In this document: positions 10,901 to 21,700 of the stretch, in pieces | Numbering within the stretch: the first letter of the stretch is position 1 | Layout of the letters: each line of letters begins with the position of its first letter | Assembly (NCBI RefSeq): GCF_000715075.1 | Contig: NC_134084.1 | Coordinates: 1,738,501 to 1,802,500 of the forward strand | Length of the DNA: 64,000 nt | Reading direction: 5' to 3' | Source: Nicotiana tabacum | Lineage: Eukaryota; Streptophyta; Magnoliopsida; Solanales; Solanaceae | Notes under the pieces: model-generated | Told to the model about the DNA's origin: nothing | What the model saw: only the letters and a program-made list of their open reading frames with translations | The model's database searches: none | Program-made: the position numbers and the translations under genes

Positions 10901-13764
10901 GCCACTAGATATTCCTTTTACTCCAGGGACTGTCGCTATCGTTCGAAATAGTCATTTTGTTACCAAAAAGAATGAGAGAAGTTTGATTAATGTGGTACAG
11001 AATACAAGTTTCCCCTAAAAAACAGAGAAAAATAATAGAAGGGTCCAAAAATATCTAGAATGATCATTCCATGTACCACAACCAAGGATTTCAGTATCCG
11101 CTCTAATAAAGAACACAACTATGCCCATGCACATCTATCATTCTTTTCATTTTCACAGTATCATGTGAGGAAACTGGTAAACTTGCCTGTAATAATCCCT
11201 TGTAGCATGAGATCCAGAACTAGGTGAAGTCCAGCGTCTGTTGTTGCTCGGAACAAGTTCTATTTCAGCATTCCTGGAGATAGATCTTCCGCTCTCAGTG
11301 ACCAAGTCTACTGTAGCACTGCTCATGGATCTCTTCTCTGCATCAGATCGTAGTTCTTTAATACTTCGAGATCTAATATCACCAATGTCCTCTTTAGCAC
11401 CGGTTCTTCTTCTTCCTCTGTCATCTTTAAACCTTGTTAGATCATCATAACCAGGGCTGCCTTCATGCTTACTTGACTTTCTAGGCTGCAAATCAGCAGC
11501 ATAACTCTCATCCCTCGGATGCTTAGCACCAGACCTGTCACCTAAACGGTCTCTTGGAGCACGTTCATCCTTGTACTTGGCATACCTGAGTCTCTTGTCT
11601 TTGTCATTTTCATCTGCTTGCTTGTCATCCCTGCGTCTACTATCTCTTTCACTGGCTTCTCTGTACTTGCTATTCCTCTGCCTATCATCTCTTTCAACAT
11701 TTTCATGATATATATCTTCATTGTGACAGCCATCTTTATCTCCATCTTCTCGATACTTATCATCCCTATGCCTATCATCTTTATCGCTATCTTCACGATA
11801 CTTGTCATCCCTATCTCTCCTCTCTCTTTCACCATCTTCTTGATGCTTATCATTCTTGCGCCTACTATCTCTGTCACCATCATTAAGATACTTCTCATGC
11901 ATGTGCCTGTTATCTATTTCACCATCCTCCTGGTACTTACCCTCTCTATGTCGACCATCTCTATCACTATATTCCCGACTTTTTTCATCATGCTGTTTTC
12001 TATCCTTGTCCACATCCTCTAAATACATAGCATCCCTATCCTTGTCATCTTTACCACCATGCTGATACTTATCTCCATATCCATCTTTATGTTTTCCATC
12101 TCTCTGCCTTTCATCTTTACTACGGTCACACCTGGATGACGACCGTCTACTATCACTTTCGTTTAAAACATCTACATATTTGTCTCGATCACCAGAGCCT
12201 TCTCTTCTCTTCCGTGACCTTCTCTCACTTTCCTTCTCCAACTCAGGATTATATAACTCATTTTGTGTAGACCACTCTACAAAATCCAACAAAAATGAAA
12301 AGATTTTAAAGGTAACACTCAGTAATTTCTCATTAAAGGGAAAAGAAAAAAAAAAGACTAACCAACACATAACAATTTGACCAATGATGTAGAATAACAA
12401 TGCACAGTAGACACTTTACATACATGCAAGATGATATCGAAATACATGCATTACATAATGTACATATACTGATAGAGTTATTAACTTATTATTGAGTCCA
12501 AGTCAAAGTAACATCAAAACTGTTACATGCAGTTGTAACACAAGCTAAAGTTGGTGGCCTTTAGCTTCATACCAGATCATTGGAACTCATGCATTCATGG
12601 TCATGTTCGTAAAGTTCAGATCATTATTTATTTATCTTTGTTTCTTTGCATGTATCTTTTGTTCTCTTTTGTTACATAGGATCTAAAAGTTGATTTTTCA
12701 TCTATATGAAACTCTTGTGTTTGTTATCTTTCATTATTTTCCTTTGTGAACTTTCTACAAAGTATAATAATAAACGTAGCAATCCATCAAAAACGCAATA
12801 ATTCTGGCATTTTCCACATAGTATTTCCTAAGCACCAGTGACTATATACTCAAAGCCAGAAGGTTTCTAGGTTCGGTTTTCCCACCACTGCTGGTAACTA
12901 CATACGAGCTCCTTCTAATTCAAATATGACTAAAACAAGCCATCCTCTAGTCTAGGAAAAGCATTAAAGTTTCAACCTTTCATAATTAGGTATGCAGAAT
13001 TCAACAAGAAATGCAATGCTTACCACTTAAGTATCATAGGATTTCAATCGAATTGTTGTTCGTACTACCAAAAACTTACTGCTAACTGAAACCTAGGAGA
13101 ATTTTTACTCAAAAGGCAAAGGGGGCTTTGGGGTACCAAAACCTTGCCAAGCACCACATAATGCTACCTAAACAAAATACCAATCACAAAAAACACACAG
13201 ATAAGTCACCTTACCAGCATTTTCTTTACCTCTTTTGACCTGCTTCTCATCAACAGAATCCCCTGATTGCCTCTTCAAACTGTTTTGACTCTTCTTCTCT
13301 TTTTCTGATAATCCTATCTCTTTTTCCTTTACTTCCCTTGAATCCTTACCCTCTTTCCGGGCCGAATACTTCTCAGATTTCCTCTTTGCTACCCTTCCAC
13401 TCTTACTGTCCTCTTTCTCCACCAATGAGGCAACAACATTCTCCTCTTTCTTCTCTCTACTACTCTCCTGCCTTTTACTACATTTACTCTTAGAATCAGC
13501 CAGATTCTTCATTTCTTTTTCTTTTAATCCCTTCTCAGCATCAATTTTCAAACTTTTTCCCTTCATTTCTTTGCTTTCACCATTTCCATAGCTAATCAGA
13601 TCTTTACCAGAAGTTTTACGCTTCTCAACGGAAGTTGCTGAATTCTCCTCCTTACTACTCCTCTCCGTCATCTTCATATCCTCGTCAGAATCCGAACAGT
13701 CTCTACTCCCCTTAGCACTGTGTTTACTCTGCTTGTGCGATTTCTGCTTCGAACTTTGAGGCAT
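7956..13764 (-). CDS. ZC3H13-like charged nuclear protein, possibly HIZ2 of the m6A writer
   Basis: Exons in transcription order: 13764-13215, 12276-11187, 10343-8966, 8882-8799, 8546-7956, giving 1230 aa. The start MPQSSKQKSHKQSKHS is preferred over an in-frame ATG 6 codons upstream because plant relatives begin this way. Residues 1-183 are Lys/Ser/Glu-rich. Residues 184-546 hold many degenerate, roughly 18-residue charged repeats (DRDxRxxDDKYREDG type), then an RS-like stretch. Residues 547-1006 include a Pro/Gly/His/Trp-rich patch. A compact conserved-looking segment spans the last three exons (LCHVYLSKLDISAELTE... GHVAASITIPSKF... SLYQERREVKVMNCKKW), followed by an acidic tail. I see no CCCH finger. 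Plant relatives are annotated zinc finger CCCH 13-like; the Arabidopsis HAKAI-interacting protein HIZ2 is my best guess. The fold is certainly a real gene; the function is inferred. Confidence 0.85.
10344..11186 (-). other. GC-AG intron (intron 2 of the ZC3H13-like gene)
   Basis: The donor reads ACAG|GCAAGT, the textbook GC-donor context, and the acceptor reads CTACCAG|G. Joining there gives AG+G = Arg and continues DYYR-FSKQDGSKHKDY in frame. Using the nearby GT (CAA|GTTTAC) would put exon 3 in a frame that stops after seven codons. A 22-bp direct repeat (10739-10760 and 10849-10870) lies inside. Confidence 0.8.
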
Positions 13765-14616
13765 AACTCTAAAATTCCCCAAACATAGCCTTTTTCTTAA
13801 TTCAAAGCCCTACAAGTATTACAGCACCACTACAATACTCATATTCGAAGCGTAGGTGTCAAATTCCTAAAGCCTTTTTCATTTATTCAAAACCGAAGAA
13901 ATATTACAGCACCACTACACACATAAAATTCACTAACGCGCCGCCACTAGACATCCAATTCGCAGCAGACTACCGCTGCCGGTGACAGTCAAATCGCCGG
14001 AAATTTCACCAATTTGCAGAAACTTTTGACCTCTTTATCGCATACGTATAAATTTCCAGCCGCAACTGTAAAATTCCAAAAATTAAGCTTTTTCAAACCA
14101 AAATCCTAAAAGTACCTCCACAGCACACTTATATCGATTCCACTAGAATCACGCGCCGTTAATAGAGAACCAATACCAATTCGACAAACGCCGACGGTAC
14201 CGGTTGACTCGCCGGAAATCCGACGAACTTGCAGAAATTTGACCTTCACTCAAATCGTCCGATAACCGTATACGTATAGAAAACCGTATAGGATACGTAT
14301 AAGTTGAGTTTATATAGAGAGTGAAAATGCAGAGAAAATGTGAGCGAGAGAGATATTGGAGGCGACGGTTTGTTTGCTGGGAAAGTAAAATGTGATTTTT
14401 ATTGGAGTGTGTAATGACGGAAATACCCTGAAGGGAAGTTTATATCTACAGTTGAATTTCTATTGACACGTGATGACCTGACCTGTTTATATCTACAGCA
14501 GAATCTGTATTTAATTTTGTTTTGCAGGAATTGTTGGTAATTTCATTATATCTACTCTGTTATTTTATTATGCATTTTTATGGTACTAATATATCGTCTC
14601 TTATTGCTTTTTTTGA
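13765..14616. other. 5' flank and likely promoter of the ZC3H13-like gene
   Basis: The minus-strand gene begins at 13764, so its 5' UTR and promoter lie here. Two similar blocks occur: 'ATTACAGCACCACTACA' at 13821-13837 and again at 13901-13917. Repeated 'CGCCGGAAATTTC/CGGAAATCC' motifs are seen near 13990 and 14210. No TATA box is claimed. Confidence 0.45.
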
Positions 14617-14741
14617 GCTGAGGGTCTCCTGGAAACAGCCTCTCTACCCTTCGGGGTAGGGGTAAGGTCTGCGTACATATTACCCGCCCCAGACCCCACT
14701 TGTGGAATTATACTGGATAGTTGTTGTTGTGTTGTTGTTGT
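14617..14741 (+). repeat. TS-SINE/RTE LINE 3' tail
   Basis: Plus-strand copy of the tail GGAAACAGCCTCTCTACCCT ... GGGGTAAGGTCTGCGTAC ... CCAGACCCCACTTGTGG, ending in repeated GTTGTTG. The tRNA-like head is missing, so this may be a truncated SINE or the end of an RTE LINE, which shares this tail. Confidence 0.8.
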
Positions 14742-15483
14742 TTCTCTATTTAGTCAACAAATTGAAATTACTATTGATTTTTTGAGGTTCAGATTCCCAA
14801 AATTTTCAAAAAGAATCTGATTTTGGTGAATTGGTTTGAAGATGAAAATCTGTTTGGATATAATTTTTCAAAATATATTTTACTTATTTTTAAAAAAAAT
14901 GAAATGTGACTTATACTCATAAATTCTAAAAGCTATTAAAAATACCCAACAATACCAAGCAAACAAACTTGCTAATCATGTATATGCAGAACCTTCATCG
15001 ATGTCATTCATTATCATTATCACAAACCATAGTCCTGAACTTAGATAAGTTTGGCACAAAATTATTATTTTTATAATGAACTACATAATGCACTATCCTA
15101 AAATCATAACCGGTTATTTTAATATTAATTGCTAATAACACAATTATCGCCCACTATAATTTATCAAATTGCAATAATATTACAAGATCCATCAGTCCAA
15201 AAAAATGATAGTAATTAGCCGGTTGATTAGTTGGGTCATAATAGATGGTGGGCTTTATTGTAAAAAAATAAAAGTTTAAGGTAATTTTTGAAATTGTTAA
15301 AAAATCCAACAGTAATATTTTGGGCCAAAAACAGGTCTAGAGCTAGTTTTGGGATTTGAAATTTTTGTTTTCAAAATCTACCAAAACATGAATAAAATCT
15401 ATAAACAAACATGTTTTGCCAAAATAAATTTGGAAAAAACTTAGCAAAAACTATGACAAACGGGGGCAGAAAAAAAAGGAACC
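14742..15483. other. Intergenic, no gene seen
   Basis: AT-rich, repeat-like sequence with several short 'TTTTGCCAAAA'-type motifs. No reading frame of interest. Confidence 0.4.
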
Positions 15484-15859
15484 TTTTTACCTATAGCGCA
15501 TGCTTGGATTGGATAAACGTCTCAGCCTAACGGGCGTCTAGTCAAGTTTGACGGGATATAGCACATATTTGTCCATCCTTACAACACCCCCAATGAATCC
15601 AATGCCTATCATCTTCAACTTCTCTCCATTTTCTCTCTTCTTTAGCTTTATATTTTAGATTAGTTATGTCGCATGCGTCACAAAATTCAATTCAATTCAA
15701 TGCATTCCATAAAATGCTATATTTGTTACTGTGAAGATTACTGTAAGTTGAGGACTCGCCCTAGGCAATTAGTCCAATGCATGGTAGGCATGCGCTACAC
15801 CGGTTAAACTTGACCAGACATCCGTTAGCTTAGGACGTAGCGCATGCCTAGAGGTAAAA
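15484..15859. mobile_element. MITE with long imperfect inverted repeats
   Basis: Left arm (about 15484-15570) and right arm (about 15785-15859) are inverted copies: TTTTTACCTATAGCGCATGC opposite GGCATGCCTAGAGGTAAAAA-side sequence, continuing through 'AACGG(G/A)(C/T)GTCT(A/G)GTCAAGTTT'. Each arm also contains a second 'TAGCGCATGC'-like block. No target duplication was defined. Confidence 0.65.
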
Positions 15860-16462
15860 AAAAAATCGCGTTACTTTGATTCTTCAAGTTGAATTATACT
15901 TTATTTTGGTTCTAGGCTGCTTTGTTATTACTTCTATCTAATAGTAGAAGTATAATTTAGTGTAATAATTCTCGAACATATAATAATTTTTGAACATAAA
16001 AGAATCGTTTAGAATAAGATATTAGTCAATCATCAATAGCTATGCGCAAAATGTACATTAATTATGATTAAGTGAAGAAGTTTATAAATTAAAAAAATTT
16101 GATACACATCATATATTTATCTAGTTGATGCGTTGTGAGTAAAAGTTTTTTCTTTAACTCAAAAAAAATGAAAATAAGGACATCTAGTTCAAATTGCACA
16201 TAGATAAATACTCCACATAGTATACTACCACGTGATGAGGGTGGTAAGAGATCTCGTGATTAAGCCCTGAAAATAGAATTGTTAGGAAGCATTTAACCCC
16301 AAAGTCTGAGTTCCTTATGTGAATTCAAATTTATCAAATATCAAAGGGCGCACCAAACATCGGATGTTCAAAAATATCAAACACTAGATTTGTGGTTAGC
16401 ATAAGGACAGAATCACTTCCTTCCGTTACTGCACTTCCCCTCCGGGGCATGCTCTAAAGCAC
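15860..16462. other. Intergenic, no gene seen
   Basis: AT-rich sequence with no supported gene, RNA or element until the repeat beginning at 16463. Confidence 0.4.
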
Positions 16463-16845
16463 GGGAGAAATTCAAAAATAGCCAAATTTACAAGCGATCA
16501 TTCAAAAATAACCACAATTTCAAAAGTAATCAAATTTAGTTATTTTTCATGTAAAGATAAATCTGAACAAAAACACTATTCAAAATCTGGAAAAATACTC
16601 CAATATAATATACTGGAATCCCAGTATAATATACTGGAGTTCCAATATAATATACCGATCCAGTATATTATACTAGAACTTTCCGCGTGTTGGAAGTCCA
16701 TACACAGGTGCACCGATCTCCAATATATTATGTTGGAACTTTCCGTGTTGCAGCAAAATAGTAGCTATTTTTCAATGACTTCGCAAACGCTGACTATTTT
16801 TGAATGACCAGTCCAAAAAACTGACTAGCCCGTGCTATTTTTACC
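16463..16845. mobile_element. MITE-like element with 8-bp target duplication
   Basis: A 383-bp repeat flanked by perfect 8-bp duplications TAAAGCAC (16455-16462 and 16846-16853). Ends are weakly inverted (GGGAGAAATTCAAAAATAGC versus GGTAAAAATAGC on the other strand). The centre (16600-16740) is packed with self-complementary 'CCAGTATAATATACTGG'-type motifs. Similar sequences are frequent in Solanaceae. Probably hAT-derived. Confidence 0.7.
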
Positions 16846-17316
16846 TAAAGCACATCTCTTGAGAAATTATGGTTGCATTCCTCTTCCTTTCAGCTCTCCC
16901 AAGCCTTCAATTCCACCACCTCTTCTTAATATTTGAAGTTGAAGTTTGAAAAGATTTGAAGTTATGGAAAAGTTTATTCAAGTTCAAAATTTCATTTCAA
17001 TTTCATAAACGAACGTCAACTTGCAAGCTGAAACTTTAATCTACAAACAAAACCATCAACATTTCCATCTTCAACTTCAACTACACCGACTGCAAGATTC
17101 AAATCTATATGAGATACTAAGAGGCAGAGGACTCTGTAATGGAGAACAAGGCCTCCAACAGGAATGACAGAAGTCAGTCTCCAATGAATCATATTCATCT
17201 ACGGCTGCTAAAGGTAGTCAAGGAAATCCTGCATCTGGGATTTTCCCAGAAGATACACTCGAGAAAGAAATGCTGGTGTTTAATATGTTCAATTCTGCAA
17301 TCATAGATTAATTATT
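16846..17316. other. Intergenic, no gene seen
   Basis: Short AT-rich stretch between two MITE-like elements. A 60-codon minus-strand frame is present but shows no recognisable domain. Confidence 0.4.
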
Positions 17317-18323
17317 GGTCGAATAGCCTAGGAGACGCTTGTACTAGTTTCGGATTGTCATTCCGGTCTCTACACTCCATAAAGTTTCATCCAGACACCT
17401 CAACTTAATCAAAACAAGACTTTTAAACCCCTTCGGATAGGTGTGATGCTCACTTGCTTGACGAATCAGCATCCACATCAGATTCTATGCCAAAATAATA
17501 TTTCTTAACAAAATTTTAATTTCATAAATAAAAAAATAAAAAAAAATAAAATAAAAAAAGCAAAAAATTAAAGAAAACCCCCTCATCCCTTCTTCAAATC
17601 ACCCACTCAACCTTCTTAAAAGAATAACCCACCTGTCATGGCTTCCACCATGAGTACCACCACCTCCTTCACTCCTCTTTTAAAGAAAGCTATCTATCGA
17701 TGAAAAATCCTCTTGAAAAATACATGAGGAGAGAATTAATTCTTTTGAATTTTGACTTATTCCTCTACCCCAATTTGGAAGGGTTGTGAAAAAATTTGAA
17801 AGTTTAGACCACCGAAAAAAATGAAGGAGTCATAGAGAAGGGGAAGATAACATGATAGAAGAAGAAATACACACCAAGGATAAAATCTAATGGAAGAAGG
17901 GATGAAGAAAGATGAAGAAAAAGGGGAAGGGCGGGGATCTAAAGAAGAAGAAGAAGAATAGAAGGGGGTGGAGGGGGGAAGAGAACAAAGGGGGAGGGGA
18001 TCTGAAGAAGAAGAAGAAGAGAAGGGGGTGGGGTGGCAGAACGAAGGGGGAGGGTAGATATGAAGAAGAAAAGAGAAGTGTGGAGGGGAATTATGCTAGT
18101 ATTTTTTTAATTTTATTTTTTAATAAAGAAAAATCATCAACTCACGCACCGAATGTGCGTGTAAATCACTCATTTTGTCCACTTCAGCCATATCAATGCC
18201 ACATAAGCTCGATCAGTAGTCAGAAGGGTTTAAAAGTTTTATTTTGATCAAGTTGAGGTGTTTGGATGAAACTTTATGGAGTATAGGGACCGGGATGACA
18301 ATTCGAAACTAGTACAAGTGTCC
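17317..18323. mobile_element. Candidate MULE-type non-autonomous element, about 1 kb
   Basis: Inverted arms of about 100 bp (about 17337-17440 and 18220-18323) align well, sharing CTTGTACTAGTTTCG, TGTCAT(T/C)CCGGTC and 'CATAAAGTTTCATCCA'. Perfect 9-bp direct repeats TTAATTATT (17308-17316, 18324-18332) match a Mutator-like target duplication, though they are AT-rich. The left arm has about 12 extra bases at its tip. The interior holds purine-rich AAGAAGAAG/GGGGAGGGG blocks that make a Lys/Gly-rich frame of no biological meaning; no transposase is present. Confidence 0.65.
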
Positions 18324-18707
18324 TTAATTATTTAATTCAATTTTCTTCATGTGCGGGCTTGATTCCTCTTCTTCGTCCAGGCATGTGCAAATATTAGTGC
18401 AAGTGCCTTGTAGAATCATATGACCACCTTATCTGAAAATTTCTGCAAACTCTATAATCAGATGGTAGAGAATCCTTTATAAAAGCCTATCAATGCAACA
18501 AGATAGTTGAGCAAGCCAGGTTTTCCCATTCCATTCATAACAAATTATTAACAATCATTAATCAAAAACATTTGTTGCTGAAAAGGGTCACTGGTTCCAA
18601 GAAGTACAACAGTTAAAACATAAACGCAAAAAGGTAGTCACCAAGTCACTGAACATAAGCCAGAAGTAGTGAACTGTGTCGTCTCATTGAAGGTAATTTG
18701 CCTGAAA
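18324..18707. other. 3' flank of the KGD4-like gene
   Basis: Non-coding sequence downstream of the minus-strand stop at 18708; it must contain the 3' UTR. No poly(A) signal is claimed. Confidence 0.45.
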
Positions 18708-21700
18708 TCAGATGCAGCCACCCAACTGCAAAGAAAAATAATTAGACAGTTGAATTTACTGAATTGAAAGGCAAAAGAAAAATGGCAAATACTACAATTC
18801 AGACAAAGGTGATTTTGTTTTTCCGATCATGCTTGTTTTTCCGATCATGTTTGAAAGTTCATTTTGTTTCTCACTCCAAATTTGGGATTTTACATACAAC
18901 TATTTTTTGTCCAACACCTAAAAATTACTCCATAAAGAGCTTTGTATTAAACGTAAATTGCCAATATATGAATGTCAGAAAGTTCAAAACTATTTATTAA
19001 CAGTTGATATGTACCAAAATGGAATCAATTTCCTCCTGAGACACGGGTGTTCTTTTGGGTTGGTCAGAAGCCTTCCCTGCAGCAGACATGCTAGATGGGG
19101 ACCTTGAGAAAAATGTTCGAGGAGCTTCTTCAGCTGCTGAAGTTTTCTGATGTTGGGAATTCTGGGATGTGGAACCTGCAGAACAAAAAGAACCTTCACT
19201 TTTAGATCAAGAAAGTGTACAAGCAATCAAGCATATTATCCAGATAAAAGCTAAAAGCATTATATAACCCATTCTCTATCGTTAACAAACAAGATCCACA
19301 ACTGGCACCTACTTTTCCTGTTCCTGTGATGATAGAAAATAATTCCAAGAGGGAAAAAAACAAGTTCATTATGCATCATTTAATTGAAAAGGCTAAAATA
19401 AGATATTAGTTACAACAAGCATGAGCAATGAAGAGCAAAGGACTTAGGCAGCATGAAAAAGAATAAAAACAGTTGCTACCCCAGGATTAAAACAATCGAA
19501 CAGAAAGAGGAACAAAGGGATATGATTGAACACTACCACAATGGGTTGTAGCAGTCAGTTACACCATTAGACTTCTAGACAGGCAGCTAGCAGTGGTGCA
19601 TTAGGAATTTTGCTACAACAGGATAAAGCAGAGTCTGATTGTATTGAACGGGCTGGACTATGTTCTTGGATCAAATAAATTACAATAAGCTTCAGTTGTT
19701 GTTTCAGAAGAAACGAAAGATTGCAGTTCTCTGAACTTGCAAGCCTATAAGACAAACATTTTCCTGCCTTGGACTAACAATTTAATTTGCTTTAGAAAAT
19801 AATAGAGAGATTCAGGGATTGATCAACACTCTTCCAAACCATGTGGGGACACAACCAACCTACTTTTCAGGCTACATATTCATGAGATGCTGGAGGATTA
19901 GGTAAATACTATCAATTTTAAACCCACAATGGACCTTAGCCAGATTGGATTGTGCAGAAATCACCAGTCCAATTGTCACTATGGTAAAAATATTTGTGTT
20001 AGCATCAAATGTTACCTTCAAACAGATGCCCTTACATATACGAGTTCTACTTGTTGGTTTCAGCATAATAATTGATTAGTTATTGACTTAGTAACTTCAA
20101 GGATTACATTTAACGTTTCACTTTCTTTTTTCATTCTCTATTTTTGTCTTGGTATGACCTTGAAATATACTCAGGCCTCATTTGTTTGCACTTAATGGAG
20201 GTCTGAATCTTAATCATTCAGATCTCAGACATTAAGTACGTTTGTTTTTAAAGTCTGAATCTTAATCATGAAGATCTTGATCATTAAGCGTGTTTTTTTT
20301 TTAACTTCACAACCACTTAATGGGTCTGAATAGGTCTGTATGATTAAGAGAATAGGTCTGTATGATTAAGATCCACAACAAAGACTTCATTTCATTAAGA
20401 TGCTATCATCCACATTCATTATTAATTGTCGTCACCGCCTACCATTATCAACTATCACCATGCCACCTACTACCACCATACTCAACCACCGCCGCCACCA
20501 CCACCACCACCATTACTACCATACTCAATTATAGCCGCCACCATTATCGACAACCACCACCCACCATCTTCACTACACCCACCACCATCATTCTCAACCA
20601 CAACCACAAATTCATTCACCTAAACTAATCACCCCATCACCATCAACAACCATAGCCAACACTGCCCACCATTATAAACTACCACCACCTTCCTCAATCA
20701 CAACTACCACCACCGTCGCCACCTACCATTATTAATTATTGCCACCCACCACCACTATCCTCAACCATAATCGCTATCACTACCAATCACCACTAACTGC
20801 TACCCAGAACCACCACCAACTACCGCCTCTAGTCGACATTCACAAGCACCACCGTTAGCCATCACCACCACTAACTATCATATTTTAAAAATATATATAT
20901 ATAATATTGATAGAATATCAGATTAAATAGTATTTTATTTGAATTTTGTGTTTATTAATTTTCAAATAAAGATAAATTTTATACATTCAGATGTTAAAAA
21001 ACAAACAGCCTTAATCATTTAGTATTCAAATCTTGATACACATCTTAATATATTCAGATGTGTATTCAGATTCAGATATCTTAATCTTAAAGCACATCTT
21101 GATATTCAGATTCAGACGTCTTAATCTTTAAAAAAAACAAATGAGGCTTTATTGAACTATTAGCAAGATAATGCACAGCCATCAGTGATAGGGCAAAAAT
21201 GGCAGCAATAATACAACAACAACAACAACAACAACCCAGTGAAATCCCACAAGTGGGGTCTGGGAAGGGTAGTGTGTACGCAGACCTTACACCTACCTAT
21301 GAAGGTAGAGAGGTTGTTTCCGAAAGACCCTCTGCTCAAGAACGTAAAACAAATGGAGCAATATAGAAACAATAGCAACAACAATGTAATAAGACAGTGT
21401 AAACAAATAATACTACGAATAATGACAGAGATCCACGAAAATGAAATAACAAGAATAGTGCCACTCTCACGGCTAATACTGACATATCGTATATAAACAA
21501 GGGACTAGGAATAGGAAGGTACCCGACTAGTACAACTACTACTAGTAAGACAAGGCAAACTCTAGACTGTCTATCAACCCACCACCCTAATTTTCAACCT
21601 CCACACCTTTCTATCGAGGGTCATGTCCTCGATAAGCTGGAGCAAAACCATATCCTTCCTAATCACCTTACCCCAATTCTTCTTAGCCAGATAATGCACA

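Noticed and set aside
11618..12065. Ile/Ser/Leu-rich plus-strand frames
   Set aside because: Antisense of the charged repeats in exon 2; hydrophobic composition is a by-product.
17912..18247. Lys/Gly-rich 111-codon frame
   Set aside because: Comes from GAAGAAGAAG and GGGGAGG runs inside an inverted-repeat element.
20362..20628. His/Pro/Thr-rich reading frames
   Set aside because: Produced by the degenerate ACC/CCA repeat inside a TIR element; no domain, no splice context.
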